A stretch of 64,000 nt of DNA from Inia geoffrensis (lineage: Eukaryota > Chordata > Mammalia > Artiodactyla > Iniidae). Shown here piece after piece: positions 12,868 to 25,839 of this stretch. Positions within the stretch are counted from its first letter, which is position 1. Each line of letters begins with the position of its first letter. The DNA lies in contig CM070899.1 in the NCBI GenBank assembly GCA_036417435.1, positions 5,771,001-5,835,000 of the forward strand, read 5' to 3'. The position numbers and the translations under genes are program-made. Under the pieces are notes generated by a model. The model was given only the letters and a program-made list of their open reading frames with translations. It searched no databases and was not told the DNA's origin.

Positions 12868-13232
12868 CTCTGTTAGATTCCTATGGCTGCTGTCACAAAT
12901 TACAACCTTGGTGGCGTGAACAACTCTAGACGCCACCCGCATTCCTGGGCTCGTGGCCCCGTTCCTGTCTTCAGAGCCAGCAACAGGACGTTTCTCTGAC
13001 CATTCCTCAGTCACCTCTCCGTCTGACCACAGCCAGGAAGGGCTCTCCGTTTTTACACAGCCATGAGGTTAAACTGGGTCCACCTGGATCATCCAGGCTA
13101 ATCCCCCTCTTGACCGCCATAACCTTAATCGCATCTGCAAAGTCTCTTTGGCCGCGTGAGGTCACATATTCATAGATTCCAGGGGTTGAGCGTGGGCATC
13201 TTTGGGTGGACAGTAGTCTGCCAAATACAGTC
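12868..13232. repeat. Old interspersed repeat, family not assigned
   Basis: It opens with TTAGATTCCTATGGCTGCTGTCACAAATTACAA and closes with GTCTGCCAAATACAG, a layout seen in many copies across mammalian genomes. Related copies in this window lie at 19739-20117 and 31286-31462. I cannot name the family from reading. Confidence 0.6.
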
Positions 13233-14435
13233 CATAAGCGCAGGCTGATATCTTTATTGTGATGTCATTTGGGGAGACTGAGGCCCGAGGGAGCTGCCGG
13301 AGCTGCAACCTTTCACCAGTTTTCTCCTCTCGCGACGCGCCCTGGCCACAAAAGGAGTTGGTCCTTCACTGGCTGGAAGGACGCGCCTTCCCCAGGACCT
13401 CGGGGGATGCACCCTGAAGCCCAGTCTTGTCCGTGATCTTTTGGTCGGCAATCACCTGCTGTGGGTTTTCTGTGAAGTGGGAAGGGCAGTTTGCTGTCCT
13501 CATGCCGAGTCTGTGTCATTTTAACGGGCGGGTCCTTGCTGCCCTGCCTATTTGCAGGGATGCTGCCTTGTAGGGGCTTGGAGTCGCATCTCTGTCCTGC
13601 CCTCTGACCCTCTGGGTCACGTGGGCCTCCTGCCTGCATCTCTCTGGGCCTGGGTAAGGGAGAGGGCTTGTTCAAGGTCACAGAGCAGTTGGGGCAGAGA
13701 GGGAACCTGTTCTTGTCCCCTAAATGCCTGCGGGAGGGTGGTTTCCCACTGCTGTCAGCTTCCCATATCCCTGTGGCCCTTCCTCCCCATAGGCTCCTGG
13801 CCTGCTGCCATTTGACTGCTCCCAAGGGGTGGGGGGCCGGCACCAAAGGAGGCTCGTTGCCAGGGATGTTGTGAGGTTTTCCAAAGGCAGCCCGGGAATT
13901 GGGACCGAGGGAGGGGGTGTTCCAAGATCAAAAGCTTCCAGTATCTTTTCTGGAGCGTCTGTTGCGCTGCCCCAACTTTCTTCCTTTTACTTAAAAAATG
14001 TTATTATTACTATTATTGTGAAGAAATATATAAAAAGAAACAAGCTTGGAAAATAATGAGACTATTTATTCCACTGCCCACCTTTATCAGATTGCCAACA
14101 ATAAAGCATTTTAGCATCAGATCCTTTTGAGAAGTAAAGCGTTACAGGTAGAGTTGAGGCATCTTGTGTATCACCTCCCCACCCCTGCCTCCCCAGAGAG
14201 AGCCTCGACAGAATTCGGTACCTAACCATTCTCCTGCGCAGATGTTATTTCTCTTACAGGTTGTATGTCCATAAGCAAGGTACGATGATGCTTTGCAGGT
14301 TTTCGGACTTTATAAATGATGTCACATTTATATGTGCCCCTCAGTTCCGCCTCCCCACCCCTCCCCGCCATCGTGCTTTTGAGATGTATCCTTGTTGATG
14401 GTACCTGTAATTCCACTTCATTCGTTTCCAGCTCT

Positions 14436-14907
14436 GCATAGTGTTTCATTGTTTGGTTAAACCACAGTTCATCTGGTCTCCCAGGGAGGACTTTGAGCTG
14501 GTCTCCATTTTTTTCACTACTTTGGCCAGCCCTGGGACACGTTCTTGTGCCTGTTTCTGCACTCCTGGGCGGCCGGGGGTCCTTGAAGGCTGGTGCATCT
14601 TCATTGGCGGGAAGCCATGCCAGGTGGCTGTCTGATGTGCTGTGCCAGGGCGCCCCGTGTCCTGCTTCTTGCTTCTTATGCTCTTGCCATCACATGAGTG
14701 ACCACTATTCACTTTCTGTCGGTCAAATGGCTGGAATTGTCTCATTGTCTTTGTTTGCAGGAGGCTGGTCTTCTGACTGTGCTCACAGATCTGTGGTCTG
14801 CTGTTGGGCAGGGTTTTTAATGTTCACACAGTTGAATGTGACAGGCCTTCCCTTTATGGTTTGTTCTTTTTGCTTCTTGATGAAGAAATCCTTTCCTACT
14901 TGAAAGC
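14436..14907 (+). mobile_element. L1-like 3' fragment
   Basis: The stretch has old L1 phrases such as AAACCACAGTTCATCTGGTC and GATGAAGAAATCCTTTCCTACTTG. It is heavily mutated and not coding. Confidence 0.55.
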
Positions 14908-14992
14908 TGGAATTGCTCTTTTTATTTTATTTTTTGCTTTTCTTCTGCTTTCTCCTCCCTCCCTCCCTCCCTTTTTGGAGTTGCTCTTTTTA

Positions 14993-15140
14993 TTGAATTT
15001 GTTACAATATCGCTTCTGTTTTATGTTTCGGTTTTTTTGGCCGTGAGGCCTGTGGGATCTTAGCTCCCTGACCAGGGATCGAACCCGCACCCCGTGCGTT
15101 GGAAGGCGAAGTCTTAACCACTGGACCGCCAGGGAAGTCC
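14993..15140 (-). mobile_element. tRNA-derived SINE (CHR/CHRL type)
   Basis: In the - direction it reads GGACTTCCCTGGCGGTCCAG, then GTTAAGACTTCGCCTTCC, then GGTTCGATCCCTGGTCAGGG (B-box). It ends in a tail holding ATAAAACAGAAGCGATATTG, a tail I associate with cetartiodactyl SINEs. A 17-bp direct repeat flanks it (14976-14992 and 15141-15157, one mismatch), which fits L1-driven insertion. A third near-copy of the same 17 bp lies at 14908-14924. Confidence 0.85.
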
Positions 15141-15157
15141 TGGAGTTGTTCTTTTTT

Positions 15158-15560
15158 AACAACAGCTGTACTGAGACAAAATTCACACAGTTAATATATA
15201 TATGAAAGTATACAATTCAGTGCTTTTTACTGCATTCACAGAGTTACCCAACCATCACTGTCTAATTCCAGGTCATTTTTATCACCCCAGAAAGAGAGTC
15301 TGTACTCGTCCGCAGTTACTTCCTGTTCTTCCTCCCCCTCGGCCCTTGGCAGCCACTAATCTATTTTCTGTCTCTCTGAATTTGCCTACTCTGGACATTT
15401 CATATAAATGGAGTCATACAATACGTGGTGTTTTGTGACTGGCTTCTTGCCTGTAGCATAAGTTGTCACCCCCTTTGTATCAAACAAGCCCAAGTTTTTA
15501 GAGTTGTTTTTTTCCCATAGAACTCTCTGTCCTTTTTGGAACTGCCTTCTGTGTGTGGTG
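15158..15560 (+). mobile_element. L1 3'-UTR fragment
   Basis: The phrases ACAATTCAGTGCTTTTTACT, ATTCACAGAGTTACCCAACC, GGCAGCCACTAATCTATTTT and GGACATTTCATATAAATGGA are the well-known order of an old L1 3' end. The same region in a second copy is at 40060-40570, and an antisense piece is at 38478-38590. Confidence 0.8.
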
Positions 15561-16918
15561 TGAGGTTGGGATTGAATTTTTACTCTCCACACCCGCCGCA
15601 GTCCCTTTCGTGAAACACTTCAGCCTTCCCCCACCGGCACAGAATGCTGCAGGGCATGCGTGCCAGGCGTGCAGAGCTTCTGCGGGCCCTCACCACCCTA
15701 GGAATCCCTCCACCTTTCTTGTGACGACTTATTCTTGTTTTTACTGAATCAGCAAAGCACTGTCCAGACATGGTGCTGCCGCCAGAGCTGACTGCTCGGA
15801 GCTCCCTCTTTCTCTTGCTTCCTATGCTTTGGGCCCCAGCTCTGCTGCTCACTCGCAGGGCGGGGTTCCTCCTGAGGTGTCAGATCTCCGGCTGGACTTC
15901 CAGCCACTCCCCTGTGTCCGATGACGCAGCCGCACCTAGATTTTCTGCGTGCTGGATCCGCTCCACCTGCCACGGCTCCCCGCACCTCACCGCCTCTGCA
16001 GGCGGCTGGAGTGTGCCCTGCCGTCCTGCCCCCTCCCTCCTGCCTCCTCTGCTGGACAGTTGGCTCCATTCTGGGCCCACCAGCTTTTCATGCTTGGTAG
16101 AGACATGCATGATGTCTAACAATGAAAGCAAACTCCCTTTCCCCCTGAAACCAGCAAGGTCTCCACTTCTGGCTACCAAGGGGCTTGGCACATACATTCA
16201 GGGGCTCTGTGAATGTTTACCCGCCTACCCACTTTCCTCACCACCTTCAGACATCCGTCCCGCATGTCCTGGCCTCCTCGGAGCCCCTGTGGTACAGCTG
16301 TGTTTGCAGGGGTTGAGCCCCAGTGAGTATTCAGGGCCAGGAGGCGTAGGGTCCCTCGGGAAAGGAGCCCAAGAGGGGGACAATTTGAACAGTCACTGCT
16401 CAGCATAGATCAGGGATCCCCAGCCCTGTGTGCACGTTAGAATCACCTGGAGGACGTTTAAAATGTACATGGACATCCAGACCCCTTCGCTGGAGTCTAG
16501 TTTAGTTGGTTCCAGGGGAGAAGAGATCAAATGTTAAAATGTCCCCAGGGAGACCCAGGCCAGGTGTGACTCGCCTTCTGTGCGGCTAGGTGGCCGTGCT
16601 GGGGCCTCTAGGTGGTCTGTTCAGCCTCTATCAATAACTCCCAATCATTCAGAGTGAAATCAGGTTGGGGGTGGGGAGGGGACATGAACAGTGCTGACAC
16701 CTGAACTGTCACCTAAGCACACAGGTTACTTCTGGGCCTGAAAATTGAAGGCACAGGAAAGGAGTTCTTTTTTTCCTGTTTTCCCCTGGTTTTGAAATAA
16801 TGACGCAGTTTCAGTTTGGGACGGTTGGGCTTCCCAAGCGGTAGATGGAAAAATAGTTTGAGTTTTCAGCTTGAGAGCACCCGTGGCTGCAGGCGGATCC
16901 AAACCGCGGTGTATTCTA

Positions 16919-17127
16919 TTCTTTTTGTGTGTGTTGTGGTACACGGGCCTCTCACTGTTGTGGCCTCTCCCGTTGCGGAGCACAGGCTCCTGACGCGCAG
17001 GCTCAGCGGCCATGGCTCACGGGCGCAGCCGCTCCGCGGCATGTGGGATCTTCCCGGACCGGGGCACGAACCCGTGTCCTCTGCATCGGCAGGCGGACTC
17101 TCAACCACTGCGCCACCAGGGAAGCCC
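16919..17127 (-). mobile_element. CHR-1-type SINE, full length
   Basis: Read on the - strand it starts GGGCTTCCCTGGTGGCGCAG, has the B-box-like GGTTCGTGCCCCGGTCCGGG, and runs to GAGAGGCCCGTGTACC plus a degraded tail. The 19-bp flanks at 16900-16918 and 17128-17146 match at 17 positions and are a target-site duplication. The tRNA-like head is not a functional tRNA gene. Confidence 0.92.
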
Positions 17128-18029
17128 CAAACCGGGGTGTGTTCTAAATGAGCCGGGTTGGACTCGGCCTCCTGCTTGGCCGCTCCCTCGAGATTTCAGC
17201 ACAGGTTGAATTAAATGCCAGGCGGCCCCGGGCGGACAGAGCACCGATCCGTGGGGTCCTGGTCTGTGTGTGTGGCACACGGAGGGGCAGGTGGCAGCCA
17301 GGAGACAGCCGTGCACCTCGTCAGGAGAGGCCGAGTGGCCAACGTGGCGAGATCTCAGTTCTCATCAATGCAGTCGTTCGTTTCTCTATGTGCCCATTAA
17401 TTTGCTTGCCTCTGCAGGCTCAGGATGGAGAGGGTGGGGTCACGGCTGTCCACTTGAGTTGGGGATGTGGGATTTGAGGTTTCCAGGATCCCACGTATCA
17501 GGACATGGAGGGGGGAGCTCGGGAGGGGCGGGGGCCAGACTTTCGGACATTCATGACCCCGTGAGGCCCAGAGTCTTGGGGCTTGCAGATGCCCTGGGGT
17601 GGGGGCCCCAGGGGCGAGAGGGCCAGGAGAACGCCATCCAGGGTGGAGTTCCCTGGAGCCTGGGCCCAGTCTTGGAGAGTCTCCAGAACTGCCCAACGAA
17701 GAGAATTTTTGCTCAGGGAGGGGAGGGGAGACATGAGTCTTCCCAAGCCCTGCCCTTCTCTGCCTCGGTGGGTGGCCTGGAGGAGCACCGGCTTTGGGGA
17801 TGGAGACACACACGCACGCACGCGCACGTCTTGACTCTCAGCCCTGCTTTTGTGACTCTGTGACTGGACCGGTTACTGGGCCCCTCCTGAACCTTGGTTT
17901 CTGTGTCTCCCTGGCAGAGTCAAGGCTTGGAATGAGCAGTGCCAGCCACCACGGTCGGTGCTGATGTTCTGAGAGGCCCAGGGTGATTGTATGGGGCCCC
18001 CAGGGCTGCTGGGGGAGCTCTGAGGCAGG

Positions 18030-18255
18030 GTGCAAAGAACCTTCGCTCTGGACAAACCTGGGTTCAAATCCCAGCCCTGCAGTGTTTTCACTGTGTGACT
18101 TTGGACTTGCTACTTAACCTCTCTTGAGTCTCAGGCTCCTCTGCAGTAAACAGGGATAGCTCGGTGTGAGGATTACGGGGGCCTGCTGGGAGGGCTGGGG
18201 TTTTGCTTGGCGTCTGCTGGCACATAATAGGTGCTCAGTAATATTTGCGTGTGTG
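18030..18255 (+). repeat. MIR element
   Basis: Nearly the whole MIR is readable: TGGGTTCAAATCCCAGCCCT, CACTGTGTGACTTTGGACTT, TAACCTCTCTTGAGTCTCAG, and the end GCACATAATAGGTGCTCAGT. Confidence 0.85.
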
Positions 18256-18499
18256 AATGGGAAAGAAGGGTCCCTTCTCGATGTCCTCTGTGGACAGGGG
18301 AACTCTTATTCATGCCCGAAGCTCTGGTAGTCATCTCAGAGTTTGCAGCCGGCTGCCTTGGCCTGCCCACCGTGCAGACCTACTGGTGGGCAGCTCAGGT
18401 GGGCAGGCCCGCCTGGAGGAGGGAGGGGCAGGGGCAGCCCTCCCCGCTCAGCGCTGCCACTCCTCCTCCCAGGAACCTGATGTTCCTTAGATATGCCTC

Positions 18500-18835
18500 C
18501 CCAGCCTTTTCGCCTTCATCCATAAATAATATCTGTCTCACATTCAGCCTGCGCCTCCTGGGGCCACGATGTATGCCAGGAGGCAGATGCGCCCTCAGCT
18601 GGGACTCGCCTTCCATCCTCCCCATCCCCACCCTGCCTTGTCTGCCTGTCAGAGTCCTGCTTGCTCTTAAGTGCTCAGCTCAGATGCCGCCTCCTTCAGG
18701 AAGGAGTCCCTGATTTCTCCCCATCAGCACATCCTTGCTCTCGGCCCCCCTCATCCCTGGGCTGAGCCTCTTCACTCCACCCTTTGCCCTTCCGCAAACG
18801 TGGTTATTCCTGCAGCTCCTGTGTTAGGCTGAGAG
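18500..18835 (+). repeat. L2-like LINE fragment
   Basis: Phrases such as AGCTCAGATGCCGCCTCCTTCAGGAAGGAGTCCCTGA are those of the L2 3' end on the sense strand. Non-coding fossil. Confidence 0.65.
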
Positions 18836-19738
18836 ACCCTCGCAGTAGGGGATCATGCCCTTACGCAAGCATGCGTGATTGCTGGTCCTGCCGGTGCCTG
18901 GCTCTGCGACGTTGGGTGGACCCATTCACTCGCTGAGCATTCTTTTTGTCCTCTGTATGATAGGCTTTCTGCCGCCCACCTGGCAGGGTCCCCGGGGGAT
19001 CTAGAGGGTAGTAGAGTGAGTACATTGGCACTGGGGCCCTCCTCCCAGCTACGTGGGGAAACTTCAGTGTTCCAGGGGCTCCCATCCAGTACTAGCTTCT
19101 GCATGCTTTTCACTAGTGATGGGGAGCTCACAGCCCCCTGGTAGCCTGGACTGTCGTGAAACAGGTAACTTGTCTTTCTAGTCCCGGACTTGGGGACCCA
19201 CTGCTCTGCAAGGATTCCGTCCTTTGGTGACCTTTGGGATTGTTCAGGGTCTGGGGAGTAGGTGGGCTTAGGGTTGGAACATCCTCCAAGTCCTTTAAGA
19301 AGACAGGACCGTTCCCAGGCTCTGCTGGGTCAGTGTCCCGGGCCTTGATGGGGATGCGCATGCATCAGAGGTGAGGGCAGCAGGAGCACCGGCCTGGTCT
19401 GTGGGCGGGGTGGGAGGGCAGCGGCCGCTCCGGGACTGGGTACTGGCCCGTTTCCCAGCAGGACTGGGTACTGCAGAAAGTGTGGCCTTGCCTTGAGCCC
19501 AGGGCTGCACTGAGCCCGAGGTAGGGAATGCTGCCTGGGGAGAGCAGGTTGCTCCGTCACTGCCTGGTGTGCAGCTGTCACTTCACTTCCCGGAGCCTCC
19601 GTTTCTTCATCTGTAAACGGGGGTCGGTCACCTGCTCACAGTGAGGGACGATGAGGACGATCGCCTGTAAGTGAGGCACACCGTTGTGGCTCATTAAGTG
19701 CGTGTGGTTACTGCTGCAGCTTGCTGGATGACCTCGCC

Positions 19739-20117
19739 TTGCTCTGTGTCTGTCTTAACTCTGTTCGAGCTGCTATAACAGAGTAGCACAGACTGGGTGG
19801 CTCATAAACAACAGGAATTTCTCTCTCTGGTCTGGAGGCTGGAAGCCCAGGGTCAAGGTTCTGGCAGACCGAGTGTCTGGAGAGGGCCACTTCCTGACTC
19901 GTAGACGGTTGTCTGCCTGCTGTGTCTTCGTTTGGCGGAAGAGGCAAGAGAGCTCTGTGGGGGTCTCTTTGGTTAGGACACTAATCTCACTCACAAGGGC
20001 TCCACCCTCGTGACCTAATCACCTCCCAAAGGCCCTGCCTCCTGACACCATCACATTGGGCGTTAGGTTTCAACATATGGATTTTGGGGGACACCGACAT
20101 CCAGACCATAGCACTGT
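19739..20117. repeat. Old interspersed repeat, family not assigned
   Basis: The layout is GCTGCTATAACAGAGTAGCACAGACTGGGTGGCTCATAAACAAC, then GGAGGCTGGAAGCCC, then CACCTCCCAAAGGCCCTGCCTCCTGA, and a close in GGACACCGACATCCAGACCATAGCA. It is a common mammalian repeat and the fullest of the three related copies here. Confidence 0.75.
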
Positions 20118-21132
20118 CCCTGGTTCCCAGAGCTGGTCAGAGCTCCCTGGGGGTGGTTCTCCTGGTGGCCCTGCCTGTGTGACTTGGTGCATCGCTGCAT
20201 CCTTGTTTCTGTGCCTGTGGGGGGATGGGGATACCTCCCCATGGGGGTGAAGTGTCTGAGGTTACCTGTGAGAGGTGACAGCTCTACCACCTCCTGGGCA
20301 GGTGGGAGGCACGGGTGGAGACTGAGGCTCCATGGTGCCGAGGGGGCCTGCCCTACTTGGTTTTGATTTCCACGGCCCGCAGGTACGTGTGGCACTCACC
20401 TGCCCCCTTGGGGGCCAGTTCTGGGGCGGGGGAGCAAGGAGAGAAGCCCAGCCACCGACTCACGGGAAGGCAGATGCTCTCAGGAGCTGCTCTCATCCTC
20501 TGGGGCAGAGAGGGAGGGAAGCCTGGAATGATGAGGGTGCTTCTGTTTAATGAGGCCCTTCCACCTCGGTGGAGCCACCGGCCCCGATGCCACAGCCGAT
20601 CCCTCTTAATGAAGGGGAAGGAGAAGGGAGTTGAATCAGCCGGGCTGCGTCGTGGAAATGCCAGCCATCTCACGGCAGAGCTGCTGGGTGTGAGCAGGGG
20701 CCCAAGGTGTGGCGTTGCAGAGTCTCCTGCTGGTGACCTGCCGCAAAGCCTGCCTGTCCCCGAGACCTTATAGGGGCCCCGCTCGGGGAGAGGGGGCTAG
20801 AAGGGAGGCAAGGGCTGGTGGGGACCCCGGAAGAGGCAGGAGCTGGAGAATCAGGCCCCGCATGTGGCTGTGTGTCACGGCGCCACCCCCAGCCCTCTGC
20901 CCCCAGCCTCCATCCACTTCCTCCTTTGCAGAGAGGGGAAGTTGTACTTTTTTCCCAAGCTGTGGCAGATACTGTTGGCGCCCTGCCCAGATCCCCGTGG
21001 CACTTACCGCTTCCGTGCCCACTGCCCGCTTCACCTGTGGACACCTGCAGCTCTGCCTGGGAGCTTGCCCTGTCCCCTCTCCAGGTGGGCACTCCTGGGG
21101 CATGAACACCACCCTCCTGCCAGGAGCGGCTC

Positions 21133-21144
21133 CCACTAGGGGGC
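21133..21144 (+). promoter_or_regulatory. CTCF-like core motif
   Basis: CCACTAGGGGGC fits the consensus CCASYAGRKGGC at every position. Binding is not shown. It faces the - strand motif at 41131-41146. Confidence 0.35.
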
Positions 21145-22729
21145 CCTTGGGCAGGCGAGCAGCTGTGAGACCCCCAGCGGGTTCACACCCTTCTCATCAG
21201 CTCTCATTCCCCGCCTCACCTCTCCACACCCTCACCTGGGCTTCCTGGGGTCACCTGCCACGTAACCCGCTTGTATGCGAATCCTTGGCTCACCCAGATT
21301 AAGAGGAAAGTTCCTGGCGAGGTTGGCACAAGACAACAGGGTAAATGCTATGGGCTGAGGTCTGAGGGACAGTTGCCCTTGGCCGCTGGCATGCTGTACC
21401 CTCTGTGGCCTTGGGGGTGCCAGGTCACTGTCACAGGCTGAGCGCTTCTTACTGTCATTGCAGCTGCTGCTGGTGGGAGCTCACAGGATTAAGAGTCAAC
21501 TCCTTTGGGGAAACCTGCTCGACCCAGCCCGTAGAACTGATTCCTGTTAGGTCTTTAGGTTTTTCCAAGGGCCTACGATGTGCTTAGTGGTGAGCTAGGT
21601 GGGGAGGGGGTGCCTGGGGTGATTGGACATGGCCTCTGGCCCCCAAATTCTTGGAGTTTGGACCGATGGTGAGGCTGGGGTGACATTGCCTAGGCAGGCA
21701 GGAGGCCAGGCTGGGGGTGGGGGCGGAGATGTGACCTGGCAGCTTCCAGGAGGGCAGAGTGTCCTGATGGTCAACGCCAGCACCTGGCACAGGGCTCCTC
21801 GGTGGAGCCAATCAGCGCCAGTGGGGAGGGGCTTGCAGACCCTCGGCTCCAGGACTCCACCCACCCACGGGCTGCACTGGTCCTGCACGCCCCCGGGAAC
21901 AAGGACCTACCTGTGAGGAGGGGTGTAGGAGGGCTGATGTTCAGGCTCTTGAGGGCGAGAATGTTGCGGGAGCTCTCCCTGTCCCTCCAGATGGAAGGTG
22001 GATCGTGAGTCCCCCAGAATTGGACCAGTGGGCCCTGGGAGGGTCAGGGAATGTCCAGGGGATACCTTGGCCAGCCTGGCTCGGGGTCCTTTTCGTAGCC
22101 ACCTCCCTCATTCCACCCCTCACCCCCCACCCCAGCAGTCAAGCCAGGAAATGGCGCTTCCCTCCCTGCTGGCTCTACTCCTTGTTACAGCAAACCTGGG
22201 ATTAATTTAATTACACGCTTGTCTCCAAGAGGCGGGGGCATGGAGGCGCCCCGTGGGATTGTGAGTTGCCCGAGGCTGCTGGGAAGGATCGTCCTCCCAG
22301 GGAGCCAGGCCCTTCCTGGCATCCCCTGCCGTCCTGCTCTCGCCCCTGCCACCAACCCCGACTTGAGGGTTCACCTAGCTGTCACTCTTCCTCACAGCAG
22401 GGCACCTGCTCTGACCCCCAGGTGACCAGATGTCCGGCTCCTGACGGCATGCAGAGCCTGGCTTCGGGAGCTGAGGGTAGGGGCAGTGGGGACGGGGTCC
22501 TGTGTGGCCGGGGAGGCTCATCTGGGTCTTTGAGGAGGCGGCCTCGTAGCCTGTTAAAGTCTGCAGGATCGGGCAGGTTCGGGGCTGAGCCTGGGCCTCG
22601 GAAAAGGCCCCCAGAGCAGAGCTGGGGGCAGTGGGCAGAGGGTGGCCGATGGGGCCCACTTTCCACGCTGTCCTCTGGGCCACCCTTCTGTTTCCCTTGA
22701 CATTAACACGGGACTCTGCGATGTGAAGG

Positions 22730-23165
22730 TACAATCGTTTAGTCCCTTCTCCTTTTTTATAAAGAAAGATTTCTCCCTATTCTAAAGGGAGATAACTTGA
22801 AAATTAACAAGAAACAGTGCGAATAAATAAACAGTCACCCGTCTCCTCGTGAACAACACCACGGTCAGTATCTCTGTGTGCCTCGTTCCTGGATTTCTGT
22901 TTCAATACATCGATATTTTTAAACGTAACAGCAATTCTACGTGTAGTTTTGTGTCCAGTTCTTTTCATTGGCGTTTAAGTGTTTTTCTTACCGTTGAGGA
23001 GAGAGACTCTCCTAAACGTCATTGGTTGGCAACAAGGGTATAAACTCTCTACTGTTGTTGGACAAATAGTTGTTTCCAGTTTTGGTCACTGTAACACTGT
23101 CTGCATTCTTCATGATTGGAATTAATTCCTTAGGATACGTTCCATTGGGAGCACTGGGTGATTAA
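22730..23165. repeat. AT-rich old LINE-like stretch
   Basis: Strings such as GTTGTTTCCAGTTTTGGTCAC and GAATTAATTCCTTAGGATAC resemble diverged L1 3' sequence. Boundaries and family are uncertain. Confidence 0.4.
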
Positions 23166-25262
23166 AGACATTTTAAGCTTCTCACATTGTTCTTTTGAAA
23201 TTCAAAAGAAAAACCCAGCAAACCTTGATGTCTGAAGTGTAGTTCATCCTCTGCCGCCTCTTGGGGTTTGGGGCGAACCCAGACAGATGGGCTGAGCTGA
23301 GCGACTCCTTGCTCTGGGGCCATGGACGCGGCCTGTGGTTTGTGGGATGAGCGATGGCCTGTGTCCCTTCTCATGGCGCTGGCTCTGTCGTCGCTCCTTC
23401 TTCCCGACTGCCATCCTGGGAGGTGGGCGTGAGGCTGTGGAGCGGTGGTGTGCCCGGCCCGCCTGCTGCCCAGCGCGGGCGCTAAGCTGGTCGACATGTC
23501 TGCTGACTCCCACCCAGGCCAAGCTCCAGCGGCAGTCTGACAGAGAAGGGAGGGGCTGGGAGCTCCTGGCTCAGCCCATCGGAATGGCAGAGGGACACAA
23601 AATCGCCCCCATAGCCAGGAGACCATGGGCGGGCGGTGTGCCCGCCTTCAGGGTGGCTCTGCGACCGTACAGGGCAGCGTGAGAGTTAGTGACCTGACTC
23701 AGGTCGCTGGTCACACACAGGTGGCTGGTCCTTCTCCTGGCTTCAGGGCTGTGCCTGGCAGCACATCCCCTGGTGGGACTGCGGTGCGCAAGGGGGCTGG
23801 CTTGCGGCCGTGCCCGAGGGTTGGGCAGCAGTGGGGCGTCCAGGGGAGATGCTTGACCAAGAGCCACATCTCATTAGGGACCTCTGCCGGCCTCTCACAA
23901 TGGCACGGTGCTGTCAGCTCCTCTCAGAGTGGCGGGACACTTGGGGTCCTGGGCACTGACCTATGGGGGTGGGCCTGGGTGGTGGGGAGAGGGTCTGGAA
24001 GTCTGGGCCCTGGGCCCCCCTGCTCACCTGCCAGCAAGTAGAGACACTGTTCCTTGAGGCCTCCTCATCTGGAAAACGGGGACGATGCCTTTTGACCCCT
24101 GCGAGCCTTCAGGGAGGCGCCAGGTGCAGGGGCTGCCGTGCGTCACGCAGGGGGTGGATGGGGGGGACCTTCCCTCCCCCACCGACCCCACCCAGAGAGG
24201 GACCACATAGGGGTCAGTGGTTGTTTTAACGTGTAAGGTTGAGGGAGCTGGGAGGTTCTTTGGAGTTTACCTTATCCGCTGTTTCCCGGGTGGTGTTCCA
24301 GGGAACCCTCCTGCCGGCAGCAGGTGGAAGGACACAGAGGATTGGGGAGGCCAGGCTGCACCCCACCTCCGTCCCCCTGCTAACAGGGCCCAGCACCCCT
24401 GGAACACTGAGGCCCTTCCGTCAGGCGTGTTTGTGAGGGCGGGTGCGGACACGATGTGGGAACTGCTGGTCAGTTTGGGCTGATTGACGGGTAAACTGAG
24501 GCCAGGGGCCAGCATGGGGCGTGAACTGTAGTGACTGCTGAGGGTCCCTTGCCCGGGGTCCGGTCCCCCGACCCTGCCCCGCCACTGCCCCGCGTGTGTA
24601 TAAAGAAGCCATTGCACCTCTCGCAGGTCACACAGCGGGGCTCCTCGCAGAGCTGCCCCGTGTTACCAGGGTCTCCCTGGGAGTGAGGGGGAGTGGCCTG
24701 GCCAGTGACCCTCTTCCTCTCTAGAAGGTTCTGCATTCCCGAGAGGTGACTGGCAGGGAGCAGGGGGGAGGAGTTGGTTATGTAATTGGGGCGGGGTGGG
24801 CCACCCCCCATTCCTGCCCAGGGCGGGGCTGAGGGCTCCTGGGCCTGGTCCAGGGCTGGGGAGACAAGGCTCCTGAGGGTATGCTTGGGGAACAGAGTGA
24901 CCCACAGCAGGCAGGTCAAGGGGCACATGGGCACCTCCTGTAACCGGGGACGCGTCAGAGGCAGCAGCTCAGCGCTGCTGATGGGTGCAAGCTCGTGAAG
25001 CCTGGGCCAGGCTCCAGCGCAGGAGGCTTGGGGCCCTGGGGAGGGCGCCACTGGCCGCCCCATCCTCACAGGGCGCCCGTGGACCCCTCCTCTGCCAGCA
25101 GGCTCTGGCGGGGAGAGGCCTGGCGTCCGCGTCATACACCAGGACCCTAAGGGCCCAGGGCTCGTCCGCGGTCATGCTGACTGTGCTGGTGTGGTTGCAT
25201 GACGGTCCAGCTTGTCGTCTGGCTGCACCTCAGTCCCCTTTGCCCACCTGGGAAGGTTAAAA

Positions 25263-25279
25263 GCCCCCCCCGGGGGGGC
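25263..25279. repeat. C8-G7 inverted run
   Basis: A run of eight C is followed directly by seven G, bounded by G and C, giving an almost perfect self-complementary block. Confidence 0.9.
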
Positions 25280-25839
25280 AGTGGTATGGGGCATTAGGGA
25301 GCTGTCTTTGGTCGAAGGTCTGGTGCCTTCTGAGATGAAGGGCCGCTGGTGTGATCCGGGAAGACCCTGAGTCCTGCTGGGGGTCGGGGCCGGTGGGTGC
25401 AGCAGGAATAACGACTGGCCCAGGGGTGGGCAGGGTCCAGGCTGGCGTCTGGGCTATGTGGCCTCTGGCCGGGCACTCGTGCAGGTGAGAGGTGCATAGC
25501 CGTCTGTTAGCAGGTGGCAGCAGACCTCCGGGGGGAGGTACCCCATTGCTGTCACAGAGGTGCTCAGACCCACCTTTCTTCCCTCGGCGTGGGCACCTGC
25601 TGTGACTCTTCGGTCCCCTTGCCTACCCTACCCTGCGTTAACCTTCTCTGTCCGGTGTTCTGCCTCCCTCCCCTTGCCCTCTCTGCCCCATGTCACCCTT
25701 GGCCTCCACCCAGGCAGGCTCCCCTGTCCTGGCCTGGAGTGAGTTAGTCATTCGTTTTCTCCTCTGAGCTGATTTCCAGCCCAATGGGGAGGTAGGACCA
25801 GGGCTGTGGGTAGCCAGGGTGGCGGAATTTCTCCTGCTT

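Noticed and set aside
16919..17127. tRNA-like A and B boxes
   Set aside because: They belong to the head of a tRNA-derived SINE and do not form a complete cloverleaf tRNA gene.
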